DNA of 64,000 bases. Origin: Tetrapyrgos nigripes. Taxonomy: Eukaryota; Basidiomycota; Agaricomycetes; Agaricales; Campanellaceae. Below are positions 35,685 to 46,227 of the stretch, piece after piece (the first letter of the stretch is position 1; each line of letters begins with the position of its first letter). Under the pieces are notes generated by a model. It was given only the letters and a program-made list of their open reading frames with translations, was not told the DNA's origin and ran no database searches. The translations under genes were made by a program, and so were the position numbers. The DNA is taken from assembly GCA_013368315.1 (NCBI GenBank), contig JAACJM010000011.1, positions 248,001-312,000 on the forward strand, given 5' to 3'.

Positions 35685-35756
35685 GAACTTGGGTCTCATC
35701 GATTCGTTCCAAGCCCCTTCTCTAATTGGCTGGATATTGTTTATCATTATTGACCA

Positions 35757-36415
35757 AATTTGTGTTTGGCCTTATTTGGAAACATGTGTTTCCTGAGGAC
35801 GTCGAAGACGGCGAGCAGCTCATTCAATTCTCCTCTGATCATGCCTGACATGCCAGAAAGTTCCAAAATTATGTTACTCTATACTACCGCAGCCTTTTTT
35901 TCGCGATTTGAAATTCAAAAAACGCGTCAGCCTACTACTAGATGCAGCCCTCCCAATCGACTCTAATTTCTCTTTTCCGGACTCCTTTGTTTCCTTAAGC
36001 TTGCCCTCCGCTACCGGTAAAGGTAGATGCCAGCAATCTGTGTGTTTCCTTCAAATTAATGCATTCCGAATATCTTAAGTAAGTACTAGTATCATCCTCA
36101 TTCCTGTTCAGTTTTATTTCAGTGTCTTCCACTCTCTACATGTTTTATTTTCAATAAATGTGGCTCCTTCCTTTCCCTATTGTTGTAAGATGGGACAGAG
36201 ACTCGGAGATTGGATGCAGTAGACTGAGTACTGTACGGTCTTCGAGTCGCGGCCGCAACACACACCCTCCTTCATCTATGCGTTCATCGCTCCTTTATCA
36301 CTACCACTAATCAGTTTTCTTCATCGTCTGGCACATCACGGAAACCAAAAGGCAAGTATATGCGCTCAGTTGGGATAGTAAGAGGATTGGTTCCAGAGAA
36401 TTGGACCAGCATCAT
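35757..36415 (+). repeat. ~650 bp dispersed repeat, copy D
   Basis: Partner of 18785-19470, same orientation. Against copy C it has small deletions, one of which (near 36320) would frameshift the exon-like stretch. Confidence 0.8.
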
Positions 36416-36673
36416 GGAAAGGTAGGGTCTACAGACGATTCGCACAAGTCACATGAATGAGCGTGACAGTTGGTCAATTTGCAGCCAAAAAATTAATAGC
36501 GCCTGTAAATAGACATTAATTGCAAAAGCGCTCGCGCAGATATCTTCATTTTGACCCAAAGTAAGACCCTGCGCGAACAGATTTTTGGGAAAGGGCGACT
36601 GCCGGCCGCTATTAATTTTTTACGCATCAACAAACCATAGGCACGACGCGTCTATTCCAATCGCGTCCTCAAA

Positions 36674-37855
36674 ATGGCCAGAAGAAGGCTCAAGAACCTC
36701 GGAAACTTGGGGAAACATGCCATTGCAAACACTTCAAAGACTGTGAAGGAGAAAGTAAGGAAAGCCTTGAAGAAAAAGACTGGAAAGAACGTATGAATAC
36801 TATGCGTCTCTCCAGTTCTTGACATAACCCCTTTACACGTCCAGGCTTCTCCCAAGAGACTGACACGGCGTGTAGGCCGGCCTATAAAGCAAGCAATATG
36901 TATGGGTAACAGAGAAGCGGATGGAGAAACGTGAGTCAAACCATTTTGTTTTCCATATGCATATGACTTCTGTATTCCCAGCCCTGAGATGGCAGCTGAA
37001 TCAGTTCCGGAGATATTGGATCTTGAAGACGCGTCCATGGCGTCGCTTGATGAAATTGCAGATGAAGGTTTGGCAGTCATCTTGTTCACTTGTCTAATGT
37101 ATTCATGTCAATTGTTCAAAGACTGGATTGACGACATTTTTGAACCAGAGACTTCTGCTACTCAGCCTATACCTATGGATTCATTTCCTGATGGTGGAGT
37201 CGACAGTGACCCAGATTTTCCCCCTGAACACGGTCTACTCACTATTTCTGACTCGGATGATGGATACTCCGAACTTTTCCATGGTGCCGATCTGTATTCA
37301 GACATTGATTTTGATTCGGACGATGATGATCACGATGATGGGGAACGTTCAGATGTTGAAAGTTTTGTGTTCCCGGTTTTGGTGCATGGCTGGGTATGTC
37401 TCGACCTGGAGTTCCTTGGAAGGATAGAGCACCTCCAATGGAGGTCCAGGCTAAGGAGGCTCTCGTGTCCCTGGAGCAGATCCTGCATCCCAGGAAGAAG
37501 GTGGGGAAAAGAATATGGAATGTGAAATGCCAGCTCAATGAGTACACACAGAGCCGGATGTTGGATGTTGAACAGATGTTGAGGCATTACACTGGAGAAG
37601 CTTCAGCTGTTCATGGGAATTGGACCAGAGCTTCAATCCAGGTTTACAGCCACAAGTCCACATCGGTTCATGGATGCCTACGACTCTGGGCTTGATGGAA
37701 AAGCAGCCGCATGGGCTAACCAAAAATATCGGGGCCATAGGACTGGACCAACGAAGGAGGTAATGAAGCTGTTTGATGATGGGAACCCAGGGGTGGAAAA
37801 GGCAGAGACTGTGAGGTCCTTATTTGCAAACTGGGATGTCAGACATCGTGTGTAG
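36674..37855 (+). pseudogene. Transposase-like ORF cluster, unassigned family
   Basis: Exons 36674-36790 and 36845-36930, then a frame from 36982, splice cleanly. They give a very basic N-terminus (MARRRLKNLGNLGKHAIANT), a helix and then a strongly acidic tract (DSDDGYSEL ... SDIDFDSDDDDHDDGE). Near 37385 the frame must shift to continue into KEALVSLEQILHPRKKVGKR and MLDVEQMLRHYTG. Near 37640 it shifts again into RFMDAYDSGLDGKAAAWANQKYRGHRT, ending at 37855. The last segments resemble the N-terminal regions of abundant agaricomycete DDE-transposase-like proteins, from memory of the family only. No DDE catalytic part is present. Broken and truncated. Confidence 0.4.
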
Positions 37856-38785
37856 ATACTAATATTTCATTCTTGTACATATATCCTTCAGAGCAGCGAG
37901 AACCTACGTTAGAATACGTATCGACCGTCCTTGCGCACCCGGGAGACTAGATGGTAACGCGTTATGGTCACACATGTCACATCACCTGACATGTGCGAAT
38001 CGTCCGTAGGCCCTACCTTATGCAAAAAGAATCCCTTCATCCGTCTGAATAGTCTCAAATTCTAGCAATGACTTCACCCCTAATTGCGCTTTGCTTGCTC
38101 GCCGCATCCTCCGCCAGCTGTGGAGAACGTTTTTATTCAAGGGGGACCTGGGATTGCGGACTGGCACACTCCAGTGGTCGGTTGGTCGGCAGTCTCAGGT
38201 CACTAAAAAATTTTGGAACCCTATGCTTTGCGCGACATTTGAGCCACTTAAAATGTCTTAGTTGCCAATGGAGGCATCCACATCCTGCAGGCGGCTCAGT
38301 TTTGGTCACAAATCCAAGGAAACCTTCAATTTGGCTTGGTCTAGACTCTTTTAAGGCTGGTCTAGGTTTGCTATAGTGTATTAAATTTCAGTGGCTAAGC
38401 ACTTTCATGCTCTTGCCGCTGTACTTACTGTCCTTACTGTAACTTACTATGTGCCAAACTGACGCAGAACTACGATAATTTTCATGTACTGTACTTCAAA
38501 TTGGTTGAGCACAGTGAATAAATGTTCTTAAAACATTTAAGTATACCTATCAATCATCCGTGGATGAAGGTAGCTCATCCGAACAGCATCTGATCCGCTA
38601 TGAACTAGCCAAATTTGGTAAGTCGGTGATTAGTCAGTGAGAATAACCTTCCAAATATGGTAAGTACGGTCGGTCGGTCACAGCCTGGAGGTCGTTAACA
38701 AATTTTTTGACATTGTGTAATGTTACAAAATTTTCAGTCCCCTTGTTTTTATTCAAGCTTCAGTCCAAATTTGCGAATAGGATTG
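37856..38785. other. No recognised gene
   Basis: A 102 aa frame at 38068-38376 starts with a signal-peptide-like stretch (LIALCLLAASSAS). Its remainder looks random and no splice pattern or homology was seen. Otherwise AT-rich spacer. Confidence 0.3.
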
Positions 38786-38789
38786 CACT

Positions 38790-39620
38790 TACATGTCACC
38801 GTTTGACATAGCGAAGTTCAGATTGCCGGATAGATATTCACCCGCTACAATCATACGAGGTCTAGAATAATTGCTAGCCTGACGGTCCAGTAATTCTGTT
38901 GCCGCTTTCGCACTGTTAATAATGACGACGGGCTTCCCAAGGAGCTCGAGGTATGTCAATGGTCCTGATGGATAAAAGATGATTCTGAGCTAAGATCTAG
39001 GCTTCTAGAAGGCAGCTCACCGTATTGTTGCGCAAATATATGGAAGAGATGCCATGGCCTGGGCTTTCCCAGCACCGCTAATTATGAGAATAGGCAGACC
39101 AGGAGGTAGTGGGCCTTGATTTCCTTGAAGATAAAAAATACCCAAAGCGATTATAAGTACACTGACAGTATCGGAAACCTGGTGCCTTCATGAATCATGG
39201 TCACCCTGAAAATGTGAGAGAGCTGGGTGGCCTGGATTAATAGACTGGTTCTTATAATCTGCGCCAAGGAGAGTCAGAATTTATGGCGAAAATGAGCTGA
39301 CAATCATGTTGAGGGGATGCCCTAAGGATGTCCAAAAGAAACATCTGTCACACAGGAAGTTGCTGGGAGGCCTGTAGGATTTATGATGTTACATGATTTT
39401 CATGTTCCCAACCCATTCAGGCAATATATCGGCTACTATCAACTCAGAAACATCACACGAACATCCTGCAGTCAGTGGCTGCCCTCATGATCAGCGCCAC
39501 TCATTTAGTGCTAGCTGATAATAGAGATACTAGTATCCGAGAACAATGACAAGGCACTTGGAAACTGTCAATCATAAGCAATCTGAACAAAAGAGATGGA
39601 GAGGGAGTAGAGATAGTCAT
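38790..39620 (-). pseudogene. 5' fragment of a P450 (array copy) with its upstream spacer
   Basis: Read on the minus strand, 39620-39200 matches the spacer upstream of the second P450 (TGACAGTTTCCAAG, CATTGTTCTC, ATGAGTGGCGCTGATCATG). From about 39200 to 38790 it matches that gene's first two exons: membrane anchor, LPPGLPI-like hinge with CCTGGTCTGCC, GCTGGGAAAGCC, then the exon 2 block GTCGTCATTATTAACAGTGC. Small deletions break the frame, and sequence after exon 2 is missing. The palindrome of the active locus is here reduced to a short imperfect hairpin. Confidence 0.75.
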
Positions 39621-40244
39621 AGCATCTGGACTGAGGACAGCTTTGAGAAAGCTACATATGTGAACAATGAAGGGTTCAGAATGATCAGTTAACTCGAGCA
39701 TCGCTTCTAGGGAAAAAAAGATTGGCAGAGGGTACAGCCAAAGTACAACTTTGCCTGCTGCTATCATTCAACAGGATATGTGGGACATGAACCCGAAACA
39801 TAGATATTACATACAATCATTCATCCTCAGTGATTATCTGGATTCTTTACTACTAATAATGCATGGAATCACCTCTGGCGTGGTTGGTGGCTCTCATGAC
39901 AAGGCGCTTCATCCATAAAGCCTGAGATAGAATTGGTCTCAGGTAACTTGTCTTCAGGAGCTTTTTGTTGACACCACTGAAGACTGCGATCTGGACTTGA
40001 GTTTTCTCCTGCCTGACTAGAATTTGGATGGAGGATTGAGCAGCTGAGCTCCTGATGTACTTCTCTGGAACGAGGGTCCCGGGCCCTTTGGATTTTGTGT
40101 TGTTAGTGTAGTTGTTTTCAAGCAAAGAAATCTCCAAAAAATGTACTCCGAGTTGTTTTGAGTGGGTTTATCCAGTGCGATTTCAGTCATAGCCAGTAAA
40201 TGACAAATCTGTTGATACATTATCGTAGTCCACAGCAGTAGTAA

Positions 40245-40345
40245 AATTTGACAGTATTCATATTTTATGTACATCCGTGCCCATGTACTCTGCAGCATCA
40301 TCCTTGTATTACTACACTTCAGCCACCATGGCCCAAAAGGACCAG
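40245..40345 (-). pseudogene. 3' fragment of a P450 (array copy)
   Basis: The plus-strand run GACAGTATTCATATTTTATG, then a CATCCTTGTATTACTACAC stretch and GCCCAAAAGGACC, matches the last exon and 3' flank of the second P450 (24760-24860) in inverse orientation. Together with 38790-39620 it shows that a P450 end, spacer and P450 start were copied as a unit and then split by other DNA. Confidence 0.7.
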
Positions 40346-40949
40346 TTTTTTCCTGGCGCCAGAAGTACTCCATTTAGAAGTTTGGCCTACAAACGATCCC
40401 ATATGGAGTAGTCTGGCTACTATTGAAATATTCAAGATTTACATGCTCCAGTTCAAAAATGGCCAACAAAAATGCACTCATCTCTGCCGTGTGATGGTTG
40501 ATGAAGGTGCATAGCATCTTCAGACCTTTGTGATAATAGCTTACAATCACAATCATTTTCCGACCCACAGACACTCTCCTCTCCACCTGCCTAATCAATG
40601 GAATCTTTTCTATTGGAGTGCTGCAGTCTGTGGGATTCTCTGACTATGGAAAGAGAATGTATTTTCAGATTGAAGGTCTGTCATTGCGATAACGTGACCA
40701 GCTCCTTCTTTCTCCCTTGTGTCTATCATCTCCTTAAGGATATATATCCTTAAGTGATTCTCAGCTCAAAAATTTATCGATCTAGCATTGCATTTTCCTC
40801 TCCTTCCTCATGTAAACCTCACCTCCCAACTTTGTCACCTATCCAATGTCCTCTCTCCAAGAACCTTTCCAACTTGACCCTACCTCTCATCACCACAGCA
40901 CCCGTGGTCCTGATGGCCGCTTTTAATGCACTGCCATTCAGGTACTGAA
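40346..40949. other. Spacer; possible decayed retroelement end
   Basis: A 74 aa minus frame (40374-40598) ends a stretch without recognised domains. Nothing else supportable except the palindrome at 40733. Confidence 0.3.
40733..40754. repeat. Perfect 22 bp palindrome
   Basis: CTTAAGGATATATATCCTTAAG is fully self-complementary with no spacer. It lies about 200 bp before the DIRS-like element ORFs and may mark an element end or a hairpin. Function unknown. Confidence 0.6.
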
Positions 40950-42767
40950 CATGGCAGGTCCAGCTGACCCTGTGAACAGCAACCTAGGCCAGAACCTTCC
41001 AGAATTTGGTGAGGACCAGTTCAAAGAACTGGTTACCCCCATTCTTCCACCTACGCCCAGACCAGTACCTGGCAATGATGACAAGCAGCCTAACTGAGCT
41101 GCCTTGCCTAGAGCAGACCAAGCTCCCCCACTGAGACCATGTCACCACCCTATGGGCCAAGACATCTCTGATGAGAGTGACTCTGATGACCCTGACGGTG
41201 CCCACTCACACCCTAAGGCTAATTTGGGTCCTCACCAAGCCAGAGACATGGCAAGACCACCAATTCAGGGTGGGCTGACCACAGCCATGGTTCATCAGAC
41301 TGTCCCCAACAGGGCAGCCAGAACCATTAGTCTTAACTTGACCTATCTACCTTTTTCTGTACCTGTCCTCCGTCTCAGATGATAACTCCACAGGTTCTGA
41401 CCGTTCCTCCACAATGGCCACTGGGTCTCAGCATGGTCTGGGCTTCGATCCTTCCCATCAGAAACCACCACCTGCTCCATGTCTTCACATCCCTCCTTAC
41501 ATGCCCACACCAGGACCTAGCCAACCCCATAGGGAGAATGAGATTGATCCAGACATCAACACCTTGGAGCATATCCCTGCCTCAGCCAAAGGCAAAGGTC
41601 GGGCCACCAAACCCAAACCCACACATTCTACCTGGGATCAGGAACCCTTGTATCAGCGCGACTCATGTCACTCCCACTCCAAGGAGAAACAACAGAACTG
41701 AGACCAGGTCGACAATGCTGAATCTTCTGATGACAAGTCCACTCCCAGGAAGAGATCGAGAAAATCTAAGAAGCATGCCAAGAAGGACAAGAAGAAGTCC
41801 AAGTCTTGTCACAGATGCAATTATGACTCTGACTCTTCTGATTCTTCATCTTCTTCATTCTCTTCCTTGTCTTCATTGTCAGACTCAGAGTCTGATAGGT
41901 ATCCCCTCCTGAACTTGGTGTTCTCCCTATCCACCATGGTTGCAAACAACCTCAGAGACTACTGGTGACACCACATGCCACTACCTCTCTTTAGCATCAG
42001 ACTTATGCGTGATTTCATGGCAGTTCTCTGGGCTAGCGAGGGTTGCATACATGTGCCTTCGATCTTCCTCCTGCAGGAGTCAGATCTCCCAGACATTGCA
42101 CATAACCTCAGAAATGCAATCCTATGTTATTACTGCTACTGCTGAGGCAAGGATGTTGGCTCTGGAACTGATGAGTGGTACATACTCATCATGACTGTCA
42201 CTGAGAGTGACACTCTCTATGATAACTTTCCCACTGCAATCTACTACCTGCAGGAGACCCTGAACAATTGGGAATCCTCTCTCAAACCATGGAGAGTCTC
42301 TGTAGCCAACATTTGCCAGCCGGTCTGGGACTGTTATCACCAAAAAGTCCTCTTGCAGTGTGCCCACTATGCTACCATTCTTCCTGCCAGCATCAACTCT
42401 TACCTCTCAGTATGGGTACACAACAACCATTGGAACTCTTACTCTTGCACCTCATCCTCACACACATCCTCTTCATCTTTTGAGGTGGTAGCACTGCCAT
42501 TTCCTCTCATCGTGACCTCCTCTTCTGGCTGTGTGGTCTCAAACACCAAGGAACAATGATTTCCTTAGAAAGTCTGGCAACTCTTTCAAGGACTCCCAAG
42601 GCCAGATGTTCTGCATTGGGTACAATGGACATGGTTGCTCACAGTCAGCCTCATCACGCCAATACAAAAACCTCTGTAGTCAGTGCAGGTCAGCAGACCA
42701 TACCTCTCAGAACCATCCTACCTCTGGCTCCTCTTTGAAGTCAGACTCCTCCCACAAAAAACCATAA
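40950..42767 (+). pseudogene. DIRS-like gag/ORF1 region, broken
   Basis: An ORF from ATG 40950 (MAGPADPVNSNLGQNLPEFG) to TGA 41097 is followed by Pro/Ser-rich frames, a Lys/Ser-rich tract (KSKKHAKKDKKKSK near 41770, then DSDSSDSSSSSFSSLSS) and an ORF to 42559 with HNNHWNS. A cysteine cluster CIGYNGHGC...C..C lies near 42620-42690 and may be a zinc-knuckle-like end. The sequence is consistent with a nucleic-acid-binding ORF1; the family match comes from context rather than a specific motif. Confidence 0.5.
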
Positions 42768-42939
42768 TCTCTTTCCCATCATCACTTGCCTTCACCATGA
42801 AGCTTGGACTAGACTCCTAGTAGCCACTGGCAGCTATGAGCAGTTCAAGGGAGTTCTGGAGGGACTGCGTAATGGCTTTCTCATTGGAGTGGAGTCCCAC
42901 ATACTACCACATACATTCATACCTGACAATCACCCCATG

Positions 42940-43690
42940 TCATCACAGAGAAGTTCAGTGAGGAGATTGCCAAAGGGCACATCTCTATTGGCTTCAAACT
43001 GGCATATCTCGAGTCTCTGATCAGTCCTTTCTGCACCTCACCACTTGCAGTTCTGGAACAGAAACTGGGAAAATTCAGGATAATCATCAACCATTCATAC
43101 CCACACACTCCTACTCACATCCAGCGCCTCCTCAATACCAACTCTGACCCCAGTGACATCTCTCCTTTCATCCCATGCAACCCAGACCCCATCACCATAA
43201 ACCTAGAAATCTACTCTGTCAATTCATTGATTGACACTGATAGGTTTCAATGTGCATGGGGTACTTTCTCAGAATGTTGGCTAATAATCACAAACGCACC
43301 TCCCAGAACACAAGCCTCTGTCTTTGATGTCAACACTGCCTTCCATAATATCCTTATCCATCCATCAGCACGCAATTTCGTCACCATGACCTTCAATGGT
43401 CTCGTATACCTCGACCAATGCCTCAACTTTGGGAAAGCATCATCACCTGGCATATGGGGACATGTCACAGATGCCATGGTACATATCTTACTAAACTCCA
43501 GGGTCAACACTCACATCTGCATTCTCTCCAATAACCAAGGCATTGTCAGCACCCTAAAAGCTGGTTACTCCAGAGGACCTGCTCAAAATGCATCACTACA
43601 ACACATTGTATCCTTGATGCAAGAGCACTCTATCTGGCTAACTGTAGACTGGATACCTTCAGCTGCAAACCTCACAGACGGTCCTTCTTG
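42940..43690 (+). pseudogene. DIRS-like RT and RNase H with internal deletion
   Basis: The reverse transcriptase fingers and palm start are recognisable: ITEKFSEEIAKGHIS, then ISPFCTSPLAVLEQKLGKFR, INHSYP, and FQCAWGTFSECW...FDVNTAFHNILIHPSARNF (the first catalytic Asp lies in FDVNTAF). LDQCLNFGKASSPGIWGH is the conserved block before the YxDD box. The frame then passes directly into LSNNQGIVSTLKAGYSRGPAQNA, the RNase H end, so the YxDD region and early RNase H (roughly 150-200 residues by family comparison) are deleted. Confidence 0.7.
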
Positions 43691-44191
43691 AGGTTCCTTC
43701 CCACTTAGAGATACCCTTCACCCAAAAGAACTATCACCTTATATATGTAAATCTGTAGACTTTCACGATCCACATATCACCCCATGCCCAATTGATTAAC
43801 AAACTCCACAATACCTTGTATCTGTCTGGATGTAATAAAGTGTGCCTAATTAAAAAAGCTAAAATGAACTCTATCAAAGGAAGTTAGAATATCAAACCAA
43901 AAAAGGTAAGATACATAAATGAAATGTAACTCATTCATATCACACTAACTTGTTCACTCCTTACCACCATCCTAGCACACACATCCTACCTTCATCATGC
44001 CTCGTTCCAGTTCTATCACTCCCAAATGAACGAAGACTCACCTATCCAAATGTTCAACTTCACTACCCCCTCGCTTTGCTGACGATCCCAATTTTGACAC
44101 TCTTCAAAACCCCAACCTATCTAATGCTGCTGCTGCTGCTATTGCAGGAGCAGTCAAACCAGAAACATGTTGTTGACAACAGCTAGCAATA

Positions 44192-45110
44192 ATGGAGTTT
44201 GCCGTCTGGTCCAACAACATGGGTCTCCATCTGAACAAGGTCCTCCCAGCACCAGAAGCTGTCTTGTGCGAGTTTGCAGCCTCCTTCCTAGGACACCTAG
44301 CTGGAGGAACAGTCAAAGCAAAGCTGAGTGCCCTTAAGACCTGGCACACAACCTTAGGATTCCGTTGGCAAGGTGCTGACCTCCTATGCAAGACACTAAC
44401 AGGTGTCGACCAACAATCTCCCTCCTCCTCACACCAACCTGAACGCCCTCCAATCAAACGGGACATGATGTGCAGTTGCCACACTGCTTGGTCTACCTCT
44501 AACTGCAGTGATCATGAGTGCACAAATGCTGGTTCTAAATGCAGCTTACTATGCCAACTGCGTCTAGGTGAGATTTTCCCTCGTCATTCTGACCCATGTC
44601 TTTCTGACCCCGCCAAACACCCACGCATACAGGACGTCATTGAGCTGCCACCACCTACTCCCGAATCCTAACATGGTCCTCTCTCCATCTTCCTCCCCAG
44701 CACAAAAACCTCCATATCATGAGGTGACACTGCTTATATCCCCACATACCATGGCTCTCTCAACACTACCAAGGCCACTCATCTCCATGTCTGTCACAAC
44801 AATCTCTCTCCCAACGATCCCCTCATGTCATACAGAGATGAAAACAGCGACCTAAAAGTCATGATGAAATCTCAATTTTTGTCTCTATGCAATGACATCT
44901 GGAAAAAAGAAGGCTACCCACGATACACAGGCCACTCATTCCACATCGGAGGCACCACCCTACTCCTTCATGGCAGAGTCAATCCCGAATATGTAAAGAT
45001 GTGTGGGAGATGGAAGTCCAGCGCCTTCACCCAGTACTGGAGAGATCTCCACACTTGCGCATCTGTCCTCACAAACACCTTCACCAATGCCTCGGTGCAT
45101 AAATCTTCCT
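44192..45110 (+). pseudogene. Tyrosine recombinase of the DIRS-like element, broken
   Basis: The core-binding part has LCEFAASFLGHLAGGTVKAKLSALKTWHTTLGFRW. The catalytic end at 44825-45060 has YTGHSFHIGGTTLLLHGRVNPEY and MCGRWKSSAFTQYWRDL, where the final Tyr is the likely nucleophile. The usual HxxR box of the family (HSFRIGG) is HSFHIGG here, the Arg codon at 44942-44944 being CAC. The frame is interrupted between 44671 and 44825. Confidence 0.75.
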
Positions 45111-46227
45111 CATCACAACCATCTCTCTCATACTTCACTCCTGAACATCATACATGTATCTATTCCAGAACAACACATCAACATTATCTTTCCACTCTGT
45201 CTGTACCATCTTTACACTATACATATGTTCTCTCCCGAAACACATATCTACGAAACCTCTTTACCTCATACCCACAAACTTGCTCACTGTCATTTACTCA
45301 AATTAAATTTGTTTCTCTTCTATCAACACTCGTGTCAAAGGTCCTAAGTTACTTCTGTCTTCCTGTGCAGCCTTGCTTGACCTATGGCCTCTGGGTGTCA
45401 GTATATGTCCTTCAAACAATGTGACATGCTTCGGCTTGCTCTGTGGCTTCAGGTTGTCGTATCTAAATCCTTCTGGACATCCCCGACTCAGAAAATTTAT
45501 TTGCAAGTTTGTCAGAACAAATTTTCCATCTGTCTGCCCAGTACGACAGAATGCGATTGCGGTCTGTTTCACATGTAAGGAACCTCAATCCGAAAACAGC
45601 AGAAGCTCCTCTAGATAAGTTAAGGTTCCTGAGATGAAGAATCCCTGCCTCAGATTCTTCCCTGCCTGTCTGCCTCCTCGCTGATAAATTTTCTCGGTGA
45701 GCTTCGTTGATTTTATCATCAACAACATCATCCTGATTGAACCGACCTCAGAATTTGTGGCTTTCTTGACTCATTCACTGACGTTCACACCTGCCACTCA
45801 AATTTCCGAGGTGAGCTCCGCCATATTCGCATTCTGACTTGTTTTAGGTACTGATTCCGTACTTCATTTAACTTCATTAATTCATACTTCTTTAAGCTGC
45901 CCGCTTAGGAATTTCAGTCTCTTTGGCAGTCTTGGACTCCCTGTTTCAGCTATCTCTTCGTTGTGCAATGTGAGCATGTAATATGTGAAGGCCTGGGAAT
46001 GTCGTGACCTTCACCTGACCTGACCCGTTGCGTAGCCCCTATCTATAGCCAAAGCAGTTTTTTCGCTGGCCTTCTGCTTATACAAGTTTGAGTGTACGAA
46101 TTTGTATACTTGTACTGTTTCTATGCAAGTACATTGGTAGATATCTAGGCTATTTCACCTTGTCTGATGCTCAAATTCTTTTAGTAAAGACCAAAGGGAG
46201 TCGTATCGGCCTATAAGGAATACTCAG
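45111..46227. other. Spacer after the DIRS-like element
   Basis: AT-rich, with short overlapping frames on both strands and no recognised domain. It includes the 3' flank of the downstream P450, which is on the minus strand. Confidence 0.4.

Larger units (their letters stand above)
40950..45110 (+). mobile_element. Decayed DIRS-like tyrosine-recombinase retrotransposon
   Basis: Gag-like, reverse transcriptase/RNase H and tyrosine recombinase segments follow each other on the plus strand, the DIRS arrangement, with no integrase. All parts are broken by stops and frame changes, and part of the RT is deleted. Split direct or inverted termini typical of DIRS elements were not located. Confidence 0.7.
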
